The notes: a model not told the origin generated them from the sequence alone. A stretch of 64,000 nucleotides of DNA from Butyricimonas faecihominis (GCF_033096445.1 NZ_AP028155.1:62001-126000); one strand, 5' to 3'; shown: positions 26,360-34,264, numbered from the stretch's first letter. Made by a program: numbers and translations.

Positions 26360-26788
26360 ATGGACGAGAAGGTATATTTGGAAAAACTGGAAAAGCGGGA
26401 GATCAAGCCGACGGCCATGCGGCTGTTGATTCTGAAAGCGATGACTCGCTTTACCCGGGCGTTTAGCCTACTGGACCTAGAGACGGAATTGGATACCGTG
26501 GATAAATCGACGATATTCCGGACGATTAATCTGTTTTTGGATCATCACTTGATTCACGTGATTGATGACGGTTCCGGTTCGTTGAAATATTCGGTATGCA
26601 GTAATGAATGTACCTGTTCTATCGATGATCTTCACGCTCATTTCTATTGCCGGAATTGCCATAAGACCTTTTGTTTAAGAAAAATTCACGTGCCCACGGT
26701 GGCCTTGCCCGGCGATTTTACGTTAGAAAGTATAAACTACGTGTTGAAGGGGTTATGTGCCGAATGTTCTTCACGGGTGGAATCGTAA
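26360..26788 (+). CDS. Fur-family metalloregulator
   Basis: 142 residues, winged helix followed by a metal-binding dimerisation domain. IKPTAMRLLILKAM and VDKSTIFRTINLFLDH form the DNA-binding part; HAHFYCRNCHKTFCL and LKGLCAECS carry the CxxC pairs of the structural zinc site. It starts 6 bp after the ATPase gene and so is in the same operon. Zur-like control of the pump is likely, though the metal is not proven. Confidence 0.9.
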   Translation: MDEKVYLEKLEKREIKPTAMRLLILKAMTRFTRAFSLLDLETELDTVDKSTIFRTINLFLDHHLIHVIDDGSGSLKYSVCSNECTCSIDDLHAHFYCRNCHKTFCLRKIHVPTVALPGDFTLESINYVLKGLCAECSSRVES

Positions 26789-26805
26789 TTAAAAACAAGA
26801 AGGAT

Positions 26806-27015
26806 ATGAAAACAAGTAAATTCAAAACCACCGCCAAATGTGGCGGATGCGTTGCCAAGATCGGTGAAACGCTGGATAAAGTAGTCGCTCGTGACCAATG
26901 GAATATCGATCTCTCCACTCCCGACCGGGTGTTGACGATTACTTCCGATTTGTCAGATGACCGGGTAATCGAGCTGGTAAAAGAGGCCGGGTTTAAGGCT
27001 GAGAAATTGGGATAA
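26806..27015 (+). CDS. Stand-alone HMA-domain metallochaperone
   Basis: 69 residues from the ATG at 26806, preceded by AAGAAGGAT; an upstream frame overlapping the fur-like gene is discounted. One heavy-metal-associated domain with the motif KCGGCVAKI in place of GMxCxxC: only the two Cys of CGGC are kept and the usual Met is absent. It probably ferries metal to the ATPase of the same operon. Confidence 0.85.
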   Translation: MKTSKFKTTAKCGGCVAKIGETLDKVVARDQWNIDLSTPDRVLTITSDLSDDRVIELVKEAGFKAEKLG

Positions 27016-27036
27016 GACGTTGTAATTTTTGATTTA

Positions 27037-27080
27037 TGATTCAGTGATTTTAGATAAGGTAATGTAGAATCACTGAATCA
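27037..27080. terminator. 13-bp perfect inverted repeat after the metal operon
   Basis: TGATTCAGTGATT at 27037-27049 and AATCACTGAATCA at 27068-27080, 18-nt loop, weak T run after it. Made of the same text as the phrase repeats; between convergent genes. Confidence 0.6.
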
Positions 27081-27146
27081 TTTGTTATAATCCGAAATAG
27101 TTGCAAAGGGAAGGAGAATCCCTTTCGAGATACTCCTTCTTGCGAT

Positions 27147-27854
27147 TTATTCTCCCTTGTTTTTCGGTGTTTGGAGACATTGGGAATTAGATGCCTGATC
27201 TCCTCTCCGGCTCGTGGCAAACGTGTAGATTGCTAGCTGGTCAAGATCGTATCTCTCCGGTAGAGAAACACTGGTCACCCCGTTTTCTTTCCGTTGGCGA
27301 AGTTCACGAATAATGCATGCTTCGATTTTAGTTTCATAAATCACGGCATAAATACGATCATTCTCTTCGTTTTTGGTTCCTTCTAGGAAGTTCTCCGTTT
27401 GCGTGAACGTGAGCATTCGAGATTCCTTATCGATGGCAACCGTCACGTCCGGCCCTTCCAGTTCCCCGTTTGCAACGAGCAGACGATCGAAATGAATCTC
27501 TGCGTGGAATTCTTCGGATGCTTTTTTGTTCTTACTTACTGGCGCATCCGGATCGTTTTGAATGCCTTCGGCAACTCCGTTTTTTAAATTGATCCGGATA
27601 AAAAGGGTAGCCCCTTTCTCACGGATAATGTTGGGCGGAAATCCCAGCCGGATAGCTTTAATCATTTTTCGGCTGAGATGTCCGATACTTCCGAATGCGA
27701 CGGCGTGGGGTTTACGTTCCGCATCGAGTTTTATCGTCCGGGCACTGACGGCTCTGGCAACGATGATACCGGACTTCGTGGGATGGGTCCAGAAAATTTC
27801 GTTTCCACGTCTCCCGCTTTTGCCGGTTGCTGCCGGCTCTAGTTCTTTACTCAT
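27147..27854 (-). CDS. Hypothetical protein, DUF6266-like
   Basis: 235 residues, no signal peptide or membrane segment. Contains GRRGNEIFWTHPTKSGIIVA near the start, a middle part with FHAEIHFDRLLVANGELEGP, and a C-terminal Ser/Asn-rich tail. The order (RNG/GxxG-like start, 'LVANGEL' strand, 'SLPERYDLDQLAIYTF') reminds me of the DUF6266 family of Bacteroidetes, whose role is unknown. Low confidence in the family. Neighbouring gene at 28057 has a similar outline. Confidence 0.5.
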   Translation of the reverse strand: MSKELEPAATGKSGRRGNEIFWTHPTKSGIIVARAVSARTIKLDAERKPHAVAFGSIGHLSRKMIKAIRLGFPPNIIREKGATLFIRINLKNGVAEGIQNDPDAPVSKNKKASEEFHAEIHFDRLLVANGELEGPDVTVAIDKESRMLTFTQTENFLEGTKNEENDRIYAVIYETKIEACIIRELRQRKENGVTSVSLPERYDLDQLAIYTFATSRRGDQASNSQCLQTPKNKGE

Positions 27855-28056
27855 GATTTTTGGTTTTAAGGTTATTAATCAAGGGAGATTTCTCGAACAC
27901 TCATCGAGAGTCGCTCCCTGTGTTAGTAAAATATAAGAGCGTGGGAAAATTCCCATACATTCTTCAGATTTGTGAATAATTAACAATTACGATTGGTTGA
28001 AATCTTGAATAAAACGTTGGTATTTATAAGTTTATGAATGTTTGATGTTGAATTTC

Positions 28057-28722
28057 TTAAAGTTGAACGTGGTAACTTGTCGAAAAAGCAATCCGATCCT
28101 GTCTGGAAAAAAACAAATACAAATGGATAGGTTCTGAAATTTCCAGACCGGGATTAGGAATACTGAACGTTGCTTGGCAATCTTCCCGTTTGGCTACCAC
28201 GTCGGGTAGTAACCTCGGTGAAAATGGATAGGAGCCGTAGAAATATCCTACCCGTAACCAGTCTGATGGCAGTGATAGTTTGCGGTTTTCCCGGTTTTCC
28301 CATATCATCGTGATTTCCCATCCCTTCCGTGTTGCCCGGACATTGACGGGGCGAAACAACTGGCCGATACTGAATTTGAAAGCCGCGTAATTCGCCACGC
28401 CCCGTTCGTCACAAGCTTCCGAGTTTACCTTATGAAATTTAGACAGCCGTGTTTGTCCTGCTTCCCCGGGAGCCAGGTCCCAGATCGGGAGATCTTTGAT
28501 TTGCTTAAAATAATAATGTTTGAGTGCGATAATATTTTTAAAAACCTTTCTGGCTTTTATTTGCTCCGGACTTGGTTGTAACGGGGTCCCGTCTTTTTTC
28601 TTGCCATTTCGTAAACGGGGGCGCTTGCTACGGCACTGGCATAATTTGCCTGCTTGGTAATAGAACGTGAGTCCGTTAGTATGCCATTTTTCTCTTTTGT
28701 TTTCAATTGCTGAAGTTTTCAT
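28057..28722 (-). CDS. Hypothetical protein, DUF6266-like
   Basis: 221 residues, basic and beta-rich, no export signal. HTNGLTFYYQAGKLCQCRSK near the start, PSPEQIKARKVFKNIIALKH, and the C-terminal SLPSDWLRVGYFYGSYPFSP fit the DUF6266 outline, as does the neighbour at 27147. Both genes are on the minus strand, separated by about 200 bp. Role unknown. They could be cargo at the left border of the tail locus or ordinary chromosomal genes. Confidence 0.5.
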   Translation of the reverse strand: MKTSAIENKREKWHTNGLTFYYQAGKLCQCRSKRPRLRNGKKKDGTPLQPSPEQIKARKVFKNIIALKHYYFKQIKDLPIWDLAPGEAGQTRLSKFHKVNSEACDERGVANYAAFKFSIGQLFRPVNVRATRKGWEITMIWENRENRKLSLPSDWLRVGYFYGSYPFSPRLLPDVVAKREDCQATFSIPNPGLEISEPIHLYLFFSRQDRIAFSTSYHVQL

Positions 28723-29240
28723 GTTTTTGTTTTTAATTTCTGTAAATTAGTCTCAGTGATCTCCGGTTACTCTTTCCTTATACTCTCTTTGGTGACTCGT
28801 GGAGAAGTCCTTTCTATTATAATGTGAAATCTGCAAAAAATTCTCACACCGTATCGTTAACCTTTCGTTGACCTTTCGTTAACCTATCGTTGACCTACCC
28901 TTGAGACTACGGCACGATTATACTGTAAGATGCCTGTATCTACGCCATCGATTTACATGAATCGGGGTACTTGTGTGTGTATAGTAATTAAAACTTTCTA
29001 ACGTGTAGATATTTTTGATTGATGGCAATTAAGGTGTTCGTGAATGTTAGATATGTTATTGTGGTTATTAAGCGCTACAGGATGATCTCTGATGAATTGA
29101 AAATGAAAGTAGCAATTTTCGGAAGGGAAGAAGGTTGTTTGTTGTATTTTATGTTAATTAATTATAAAAATGTCGTTTAATATCCTATTTCGTGATAAAA
29201 GCTGAGCCGTTTTATATTTTAGATAAAAGGGACAATCTAA
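28723..29240. other. Gene-free region with an 11-bp array, left edge of tail locus
   Basis: 518 bp without a supported gene. Contains the 11-bp array at 28854-28897 (separate entry); the rest is AT-rich. No clear TAnnTTTG box precedes the sigma-like gene. Confidence 0.6.
28854..28897 (+). repeat. 11-bp tandem array, alternating units
   Basis: Four exact 11-bp units: TCGTTAACCTT, TCGTTGACCTT, TCGTTAACCTA, TCGTTGACCTA. Units alternate TTAAC and TTGAC. Same 11-bp period as the array at 6916 but different sequence. Confidence 0.85.
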
Positions 29241-29819
29241 ATGAATATCATGGAAGGTAATGAATTATTAAATTTTATTGATAGTAGGTATTTCCATTGG
29301 TTGGAATATGCTATCTACAAAAGTAAGCAATATCATATTGAAGATGAGGCCGAGGATATTTTATATAAAGTCATTTGTGAACTTTTAGAAAAGAAAAATG
29401 ATTCCCGGTTGATTGATTTCATGCACGAAAAGAAAAAGAATGGAACGACGCTTGACTTTTATGTTCTTGGTGCCATAAAATATAAAGTGCTTCAATGGCA
29501 GACTTTTCACCAGCTGAAGTCTTCCCGTAAAAAGATTGGATTTGTGCTTTGCGAGTCTTTGCCCGTCGATTGCATGAGTTATGATCCGCAAGAAAAGTCT
29601 TTAAGTCAACAATTGCAGGATTTCCATGATTGGGTCATTGACCTTCTGAATCGGTTGGATATACCTTCGAATTATCGGCAACTTTTCATATTTTATTACA
29701 TGGAGTGCTGTCCTGTAAAGGATTGGGAGGGACCGGAATCTATAGCTACGCGTTATCGAATACTGGAGAGAGTGCTCGATCTCGTTCGGCAAGAATTAAA
29801 AAAAGCCATGAAAATGTGA
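29241..29819 (+). CDS. Divergent sigma-factor-like protein
   Basis: 192 residues (ATG at 29241 or 29253). The first part, EDEAEDILYKVICELLEK, resembles sigma region 2.1-2.2, and the C-terminal part LDIPSNYRQLFIFYYMECCP followed by IATRYRILERVLDLVRQELKK resembles sigma region 4 with its helix-turn-helix. It stands at the head of the tail locus, co-oriented with it. A dedicated sigma factor or anti-repressor that switches on the tail genes is a fair inference; the similarity is weak. Confidence 0.5.
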   Translation: MNIMEGNELLNFIDSRYFHWLEYAIYKSKQYHIEDEAEDILYKVICELLEKKNDSRLIDFMHEKKKNGTTLDFYVLGAIKYKVLQWQTFHQLKSSRKKIGFVLCESLPVDCMSYDPQEKSLSQQLQDFHDWVIDLLNRLDIPSNYRQLFIFYYMECCPVKDWEGPESIATRYRILERVLDLVRQELKKAMKM

Positions 29820-29860
29820 GAATATTTTGGTAATCCGGCATTTTAATGGAAAGCGAACCG

Positions 29861-29873
29861 GTGAATTATTCAC
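29861..29873. promoter_or_regulatory. Palindrome upstream of tail tube
   Basis: GTGAAT-T-ATTCAC, 67 bp before the tail tube ATG. No TAnnTTTG box is near, as expected if a special sigma factor is used. Possible operator; inference. Confidence 0.35.
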
Positions 29874-29940
29874 TGACAGGGGATAGATAATCGGAACGAT
29901 TTTTAGTAAACATTTTTAATAACCATTAATTTTAAAAATT

Positions 29941-30474
29941 ATGTCAGAAAGAAGTATTGCAATTGGAGTTGCTTCCATCGGTTACGGGGAAGCGGTTAAC
30001 GGGGTGGTACCGGCATCATACACCCGGTTGCGAGATATTTACAAAGGTTCCGTGGCGTTTAATTTTGCCGATGCGAATCAAGTGAAGATCGAGGTGGAAG
30101 GGCGAGAAGATCCCCTAGCGATCATCAACCGCAAGGGGGATGCCGACAGTATCGAGTTTTCTATTCCTTCACCGACTACTGACGAGCTGGTCACTTTTTG
30201 TGGCGGGACAAAAAACGGTGATAAATGGGAGGCTCCCAACAGTGTCGAGACGATCAATAAAGCATTCTGTATCGCCACCCAGCCTTACGAGGGGAAATAC
30301 GTGGAGTACACCATTGTCAACGGGGCTGTTTCGGCCAAGATCAGCCAGGCACCGGGCAGCGAACAAACCGATCTGTTGTTGGTGAAAGTGACCCGTCAAT
30401 CGGCCATTGCCGCTGATGGAAGCTTGAAACCGTCCTTTATCCGTGAGGTGAAGACTGTGAACCCACAAGCCTAA
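29941..30474 (+). CDS. Phage tail tube (major tail) protein
   Basis: 177 residues, beta-rich. YGEAVNGVVPASYTRLRDIY, the two Gly-Asp-rich strands (VEGREDPLAIINRKGDADSI) and the small-residue C-terminus have the outline of a siphophage major tail protein, which hexamerises into the tube. It is followed by a terminator and then the tail assembly chaperone genes, the usual order. No sheath gene accompanies it, so the tail would be non-contractile. Confidence 0.7.
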   Translation: MSERSIAIGVASIGYGEAVNGVVPASYTRLRDIYKGSVAFNFADANQVKIEVEGREDPLAIINRKGDADSIEFSIPSPTTDELVTFCGGTKNGDKWEAPNSVETINKAFCIATQPYEGKYVEYTIVNGAVSAKISQAPGSEQTDLLLVKVTRQSAIAADGSLKPSFIREVKTVNPQA

Positions 30475-30480
30475 ACCGGT

Positions 30481-30521
30481 AAAAGGATGCCAAAAGTAGC
30501 GATACCGGGGCATCCTTTTTT
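30481..30521 (+). terminator. Terminator directly after tail tube gene
   Basis: AAAAGGATGCC at 30481-30491 pairs with GGCATCCTTTT at 30509-30519, followed by TT. It starts 7 bp after the tube stop codon. Partial read-through would give high tube and lower downstream expression. Confidence 0.85.
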
Positions 30522-30535
30522 AATTCACGATTCGT

Positions 30536-30592
30536 GATTTTAGATTAGGAGATTCCGGCTGCGCAAGGCCAACGCTTTTTTAATCTAAAATC
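30536..30592. repeat. 12-bp inverted phrase repeat
   Basis: GATTTTAGATTA (30536-30547) and TAATCTAAAATC (30581-30592), followed by more TAAAATTT text to 30620. Intergenic phrase-repeat class. Confidence 0.6.
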
Positions 30593-30625
30593 TTAAATTT
30601 AAAATTTAAGATCTAAAATTAGTAC

Positions 30626-31141
30626 ATGGGCATAAAACAGATTATCGCGTTAGAGAGCGACACCGTTAGTGAGAGTACAATTCGTATTCCTTTCGAGTTC
30701 GCGTGTCTCGATTCCGTGCCGGAAGGAAAACGGGTGGACAAATATATCACGATTACGCCGCTTACCGTGCGTTCGTGGTTCCGGTTGAAACCTTTGTTGT
30801 TGGCTATTGATCCGGAGGATTTGGAGGTGATCGTGGGAAACGGGGATGGGACGTTTGATCCGAGGGTGCCGGAAGTTATGGGAAAATATGATGAGCTTAT
30901 TCTTTCCGTCATTTGTATTGGGTTGCACAATAAGAAAAGCGATCCTCCTGCATGGTTCCGGGAAGTGCTGAAGGATAATTGCACGTGGGAGGACACCCGT
31001 ATCTTGTTGAATGCCGTTCTGTTTCGGGTCGGCTACAACCCTTTTTACAAATCTATCATGACACTAAAGAACATGAGCCCGTTGAACGAGGCGGAGATCA
31101 TAGCCGCCCGAAAAAATCTAAAAAGCTGGATAATCCAGTAA
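30626..31141 (+). CDS. Tail assembly chaperone, G-like product
   Basis: 171 residues, no signal or membrane segment. It lies between the tail tube and the tape measure, where siphophages keep the tail assembly chaperones (gpG/gpGT). Near its end the zero frame reads CGA AAA AAT CTA, forming the slippery heptamer A AAA AAT at 31111-31117. The -1 frame then continues to 31389, giving a 254-residue fusion. Position, size and frameshift signal support the call; sequence alone does not. Confidence 0.62.
   Translation: MGIKQIIALESDTVSESTIRIPFEFACLDSVPEGKRVDKYITITPLTVRSWFRLKPLLLAIDPEDLEVIVGNGDGTFDPRVPEVMGKYDELILSVICIGLHNKKSDPPAWFREVLKDNCTWEDTRILLNAVLFRVGYNPFYKSIMTLKNMSPLNEAEIIAARKNLKSWIIQ
31111..31117 (+). 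other. -1 slippery heptamer A AAA AAT
   Basis: Both tRNAs can re-pair with AAA AAA after slipping by one base. It lies 8 codons before the zero-frame stop, in the expected place for a tail-chaperone frameshift. Confidence 0.65.
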
Positions 31142-31389
31142 GTAGTTTCATGTTTCTCGTGAACGTGAGGGAAGCTTTCGGTTACACGCACGAGCAGACA
31201 TTAAACAGTAGTTATGCCTTGATCATGGGTATGTTACAGGAATATACTTATATGTGTAACGAGCGTAACCGGATTCTATACGGGGACGAAGATGAAGATG
31301 AGGGATACGAGTGGGTGGAACTTGTGGATTTCACTACCGGGGAACCTCGACGTTACAGGAAATATATGGATGCGAAAAGCCGGATATAA
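31118..31389 (+). CDS. Tail assembly chaperone, T-extension (-1 frame)
   Basis: Open from the slippery site to 31389; after slippage it reads SKKLDNPVSSFMFLVN onward, ending in an acidic stretch (YGDEDEDEGYEWVEL) and RRYRKYMDAKSRI. A free-standing reading from the ATG at 31150 would give 79 residues, overlapping no other gene. In lambda-like phages the T part binds the tail tube and tape measure complex and is made only by frameshifting. Frameshift expression is more likely than a separate start. Confidence 0.6.
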
Positions 31390-31533
31390 CTATTTAAATG
31401 TACAGAATATAAAGATTTGTTGCGAAGTTACACAACTTTTTTTTTACAGCCGAATGAAATTTTATTATCATCATTCGGTTGTATTATTTCTTCAATTTGC
31501 CGTTGAGACGTTCTTGCTCATAGTTTGTAATCT

Positions 31534-32856
31534 TTATTGAGAGCAGTTCTTTAATACGACTTCTAATCTTGGATTCATTCCTGCATTATGTTCACGTTTC
31601 CTTCTTAGAATGCCTGCACATCCAGCTTGGGAAATATAAAGTTTTTCATCTGGGTTAGTATCTACAATGTCAAGCATATTGGTTAGAACAAAATCATAGC
31701 ACGAAGTAGATGCATTTAGATATTGTCCTCCAACATATGTGAATTCGTCAAGCAAGTATAGAGTGTAATTTTCATTTATAATACTTGGAGTTGGTAATTC
31801 AATATGAGCTATATGGTTATTATCATTTACCTCTGCCAGTAATCTGTTCATTATCCATCTGATTACAGGTACAGCCCAAGAATTTCCTGTTGCTTGATAT
31901 CTATTGGTTAAACGAGGGCTAGCAATGGCTGTATAATCATCAGGAAAACCCATAAGTCTTTCACACTCAATAGGAGTAAGGCGTCTTAGTCGACCATTTT
32001 GAGAAATAAACAAAGAGCCATTGAAGGCAGCCGCATTGCCATTCCATTTTGTACCGTATGCTGCATATAAGCAGTCAGAGTAACATCTGAAAACTTCAAT
32101 GTCATGACCATTTATTTCTCTACGAAGTTCACGAATTACATCCTGATTTATCTCTGGTTCTTGTTCGCCAAATAAATTCATTACTACTTGTTGGCGAGGT
32201 TCTCGCAATTTGTAAGGGTCTTGAAATTGATGTCCTATTTCGAATAGGACATTTTCGGGATGAAAGTCAAGACCGCCACCTAATACATAAACCCTTTTAC
32301 GTTGTTGTGGTACGCCAAAATACTTGGCATCAAGAACTCTCCAAGCTATATTTCTAATAGGACCATGAAGAATGCCTGATGATTTAAATTTTGACACTTT
32401 TACAGGCTCGTCAAGGCCTGCCAATCCGGCTAAAAAGCATCCAAATGCGTTGGTTTTATCCGTTAATGCACCTTCCACGTTTTCCCAGAAAAAGACGGCA
32501 CGTCCTTCTCCACATTCCTCTCGTTTTTCATCTATAGCATCAATTATATCAATGTATTTAAGAGTAAGTTGACCTCTTTCGTCATTGACCCCATTCCGCC
32601 ATCCAGCAAGAGAAAAGGCTTGACAAGGGGTTCCGCCTACCAATAAGTCCGGAGTCGGGATTTGGGCATTTTGAATCATCTCGGGGATATTGGTCATATC
32701 TCCAAGATTTGGATGTTCCGGGTATTGTAGCTCTAAAAATCTCTTCGGGTATTCTGCTATTTCAGATAGCCACAAGGGATTTACTCCTAAAGGTGTAAGA
32801 GTAAAACTTGCAGCTTCAATACCAGAACAAACACTTCCAAAATTATGTATGGGCAT
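31534..32856 (-). CDS. C5-cytosine DNA methyltransferase
   Basis: 440 residues. Motif I FGSVCSGIEAAS, motif IV GGTPCQAFS with catalytic Cys78, motif VI ENVEG, motif VIII QQRKRVYVLG and motif X GNSWAVPVIRWIMNRL are all present. About 80 residues follow motif X. It transfers methyl from SAM to cytosine C5. It is the last gene of a three-gene minus-strand operon with a probable nuclease and an HTH protein; composition is AT-rich compared with nearby tail genes. Confidence 0.95.
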   Translation of the reverse strand: MPIHNFGSVCSGIEAASFTLTPLGVNPLWLSEIAEYPKRFLELQYPEHPNLGDMTNIPEMIQNAQIPTPDLLVGGTPCQAFSLAGWRNGVNDERGQLTLKYIDIIDAIDEKREECGEGRAVFFWENVEGALTDKTNAFGCFLAGLAGLDEPVKVSKFKSSGILHGPIRNIAWRVLDAKYFGVPQQRKRVYVLGGGLDFHPENVLFEIGHQFQDPYKLREPRQQVVMNLFGEQEPEINQDVIRELRREINGHDIEVFRCYSDCLYAAYGTKWNGNAAAFNGSLFISQNGRLRRLTPIECERLMGFPDDYTAIASPRLTNRYQATGNSWAVPVIRWIMNRLLAEVNDNNHIAHIELPTPSIINENYTLYLLDEFTYVGGQYLNASTSCYDFVLTNMLDIVDTNPDEKLYISQAGCAGILRRKREHNAGMNPRLEVVLKNCSQ

Positions 32857-32858
32857 AC

Positions 32859-33836
32859 TTACACTTTCTTATTAATCATTTTACGCCATAATTCAATATC
32901 ATACCAAGGACAACCTTTACAACCTTTTTCAGCAGCTTTACCTACAGTCGGTATTTGGGAATTCCATCGTTCTGTTCCTTCATAAAAATAATTAATACCA
33001 TATATGGTACCTCTTATACCTTTCTGGAAACAATTTCTACAGACCTCACGTTTTTGTTGATTTCTTTGATTGTCCAAGAGTTGGAATTTTTCTATTATTT
33101 GCGCATCTGTCATTTCCATAGAATTTTCAGCTTTGGTTTCTTTGTCCCATCTTACTTCTGAAAATTTATGGTCTGGTATTAAGGATTTTGCTGATGTTTC
33201 TCTTGCTTCAAAAGCATTTCTTTGTTTTAATAGACGGATGACTCTTGCCTTAAACTGTTTGGTAAAGGTTTCATACCCCATTTCTTTATATTTAGGGAAA
33301 GGCAACAACGTACTTGTTGTTTTTTCTCTACCATACTGTACGATAGCTATGGTGTAACCACTATCCTTCAAAGATTGCAATCTCCTTTGCAGATTAGGGT
33401 TTGGAGGCAACTCTGTTTTATTATTACATTCCTTCAAGCTAAAAAGAGGAAGCAACACGTACGGGGTAACTATCTCACTCGCTTTTTTCCCACGTGCTTC
33501 TTTGTCTGCATTTTGCTTTTTTTTAGCCTCTATGTCTGCAAGACACTCTTTTTTTTCTTTTTTTACCCAAGAATCCATCCAATCCTTTGTAAAGTATTTT
33601 TTGACAGACCTCAAATAATCTGCAATATCCTTTTCGTTCTTTAACTCGAGTCCAGTCCTTCTATAAATATATGGCACAATTGTTGTCCAAGAAAAATCAT
33701 CATCTTGAATAAATTGTGTACGAATATAGAATTCACTTGCTTTCGTATTGTCTAAAAAAACGAATACGTTTATATTAGACCCTTCTAAATAATGCCGGAT
33801 TTCCTCTAGGCTTAATTCTATATGATTGACGCTCAT
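32859..33836 (-). CDS. Putative restriction endonuclease partner
   Basis: 325 residues of no family I can name with certainty. N-terminal helical part (IELSLEEIRHYLEGSNIN), a Lys-rich centre, and a C-terminal region with two CxxC pairs (VCRNCFQKGIRGTIYGINYF and KGCKGCPWYDIELW), which could bind zinc or form a nuclease core. It overlaps the HTH gene by one base (TAATG) and lies 2 bp before the methyltransferase, so it is probably the endonuclease. That function rests on context only; the catalytic residues are not identified. Confidence 0.6.
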   Translation of the reverse strand: MSVNHIELSLEEIRHYLEGSNINVFVFLDNTKASEFYIRTQFIQDDDFSWTTIVPYIYRRTGLELKNEKDIADYLRSVKKYFTKDWMDSWVKKEKKECLADIEAKKKQNADKEARGKKASEIVTPYVLLPLFSLKECNNKTELPPNPNLQRRLQSLKDSGYTIAIVQYGREKTTSTLLPFPKYKEMGYETFTKQFKARVIRLLKQRNAFEARETSAKSLIPDHKFSEVRWDKETKAENSMEMTDAQIIEKFQLLDNQRNQQKREVCRNCFQKGIRGTIYGINYFYEGTERWNSQIPTVGKAAEKGCKGCPWYDIELWRKMINKKV

Positions 33837-34117
33837 TATTTACTCTTTTTTGAAATTATGTCTAAAATATCACTTTTGTTGATTGGATATAAAATCCCAT
33901 CATACTTTGCATAAATCTCAACTTCATCCTTTTCACGAAAAAGTTCAACCACATCCACGTTCAAATTCGTGGCGATTTTCTTTAGAGTGTCTAAAGTCGG
34001 TGAGATATTTCCATTGAGATAATTGCTCAAATTTGACTGGCTAATACCAGAACTTTGAGCGAACTCTTTTAGTGTAATTCCTCTTTGGGCAAGTATTTCC
34101 TTTAATCTCAAATCCAT
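33836..34117 (-). CDS. XRE-family HTH controller (C protein-like)
   Basis: 93 residues with a Cro/C1-type HTH in the first 60 (LKEFAQSSGISQSNLSNYLN, then TLDTLKKIATNLNVDVVELF). Small HTH proteins at the head of R-M operons are controllers that delay endonuclease expression. Its stop overlaps the start of the next gene by one base. A TAACTTTG -7 box lies at 34137-34144. Confidence 0.85.
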   Translation of the reverse strand: MDLRLKEILAQRGITLKEFAQSSGISQSNLSNYLNGNISPTLDTLKKIATNLNVDVVELFREKDEVEIYAKYDGILYPINKSDILDIISKKSK

Positions 34118-34136
34118 TTTTTAGTGAATTAGGATA

Positions 34137-34144
34137 CAAAGTTA
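34137..34144 (-). promoter_or_regulatory. -7 box TAACTTTG of the R-M operon
   Basis: Minus-strand TAACTTTG, 20 bp before the ATG at 34117. Confidence 0.55.
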
Positions 34145-34150
34145 ATAATT

Positions 34151-34186
34151 ATATTGCTAGAAATACTAATTTTTAATTTGCAATAT
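34151..34186. promoter_or_regulatory. Inverted repeat ATATTGC-N22-GCAATAT
   Basis: Two 7-bp half sites lie between the R-M operon and the divergent gene at 34265, just upstream of the -7 box. Candidate operator for the HTH controller. Confidence 0.4.
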
Positions 34187-34264
34187 ATTAAATGTAAGAT
34201 AAAGTTTTGTTTTAATTATCTTATTTAGTAATTTTGATGCCTAAAATTATTAAATATAGCAAGC

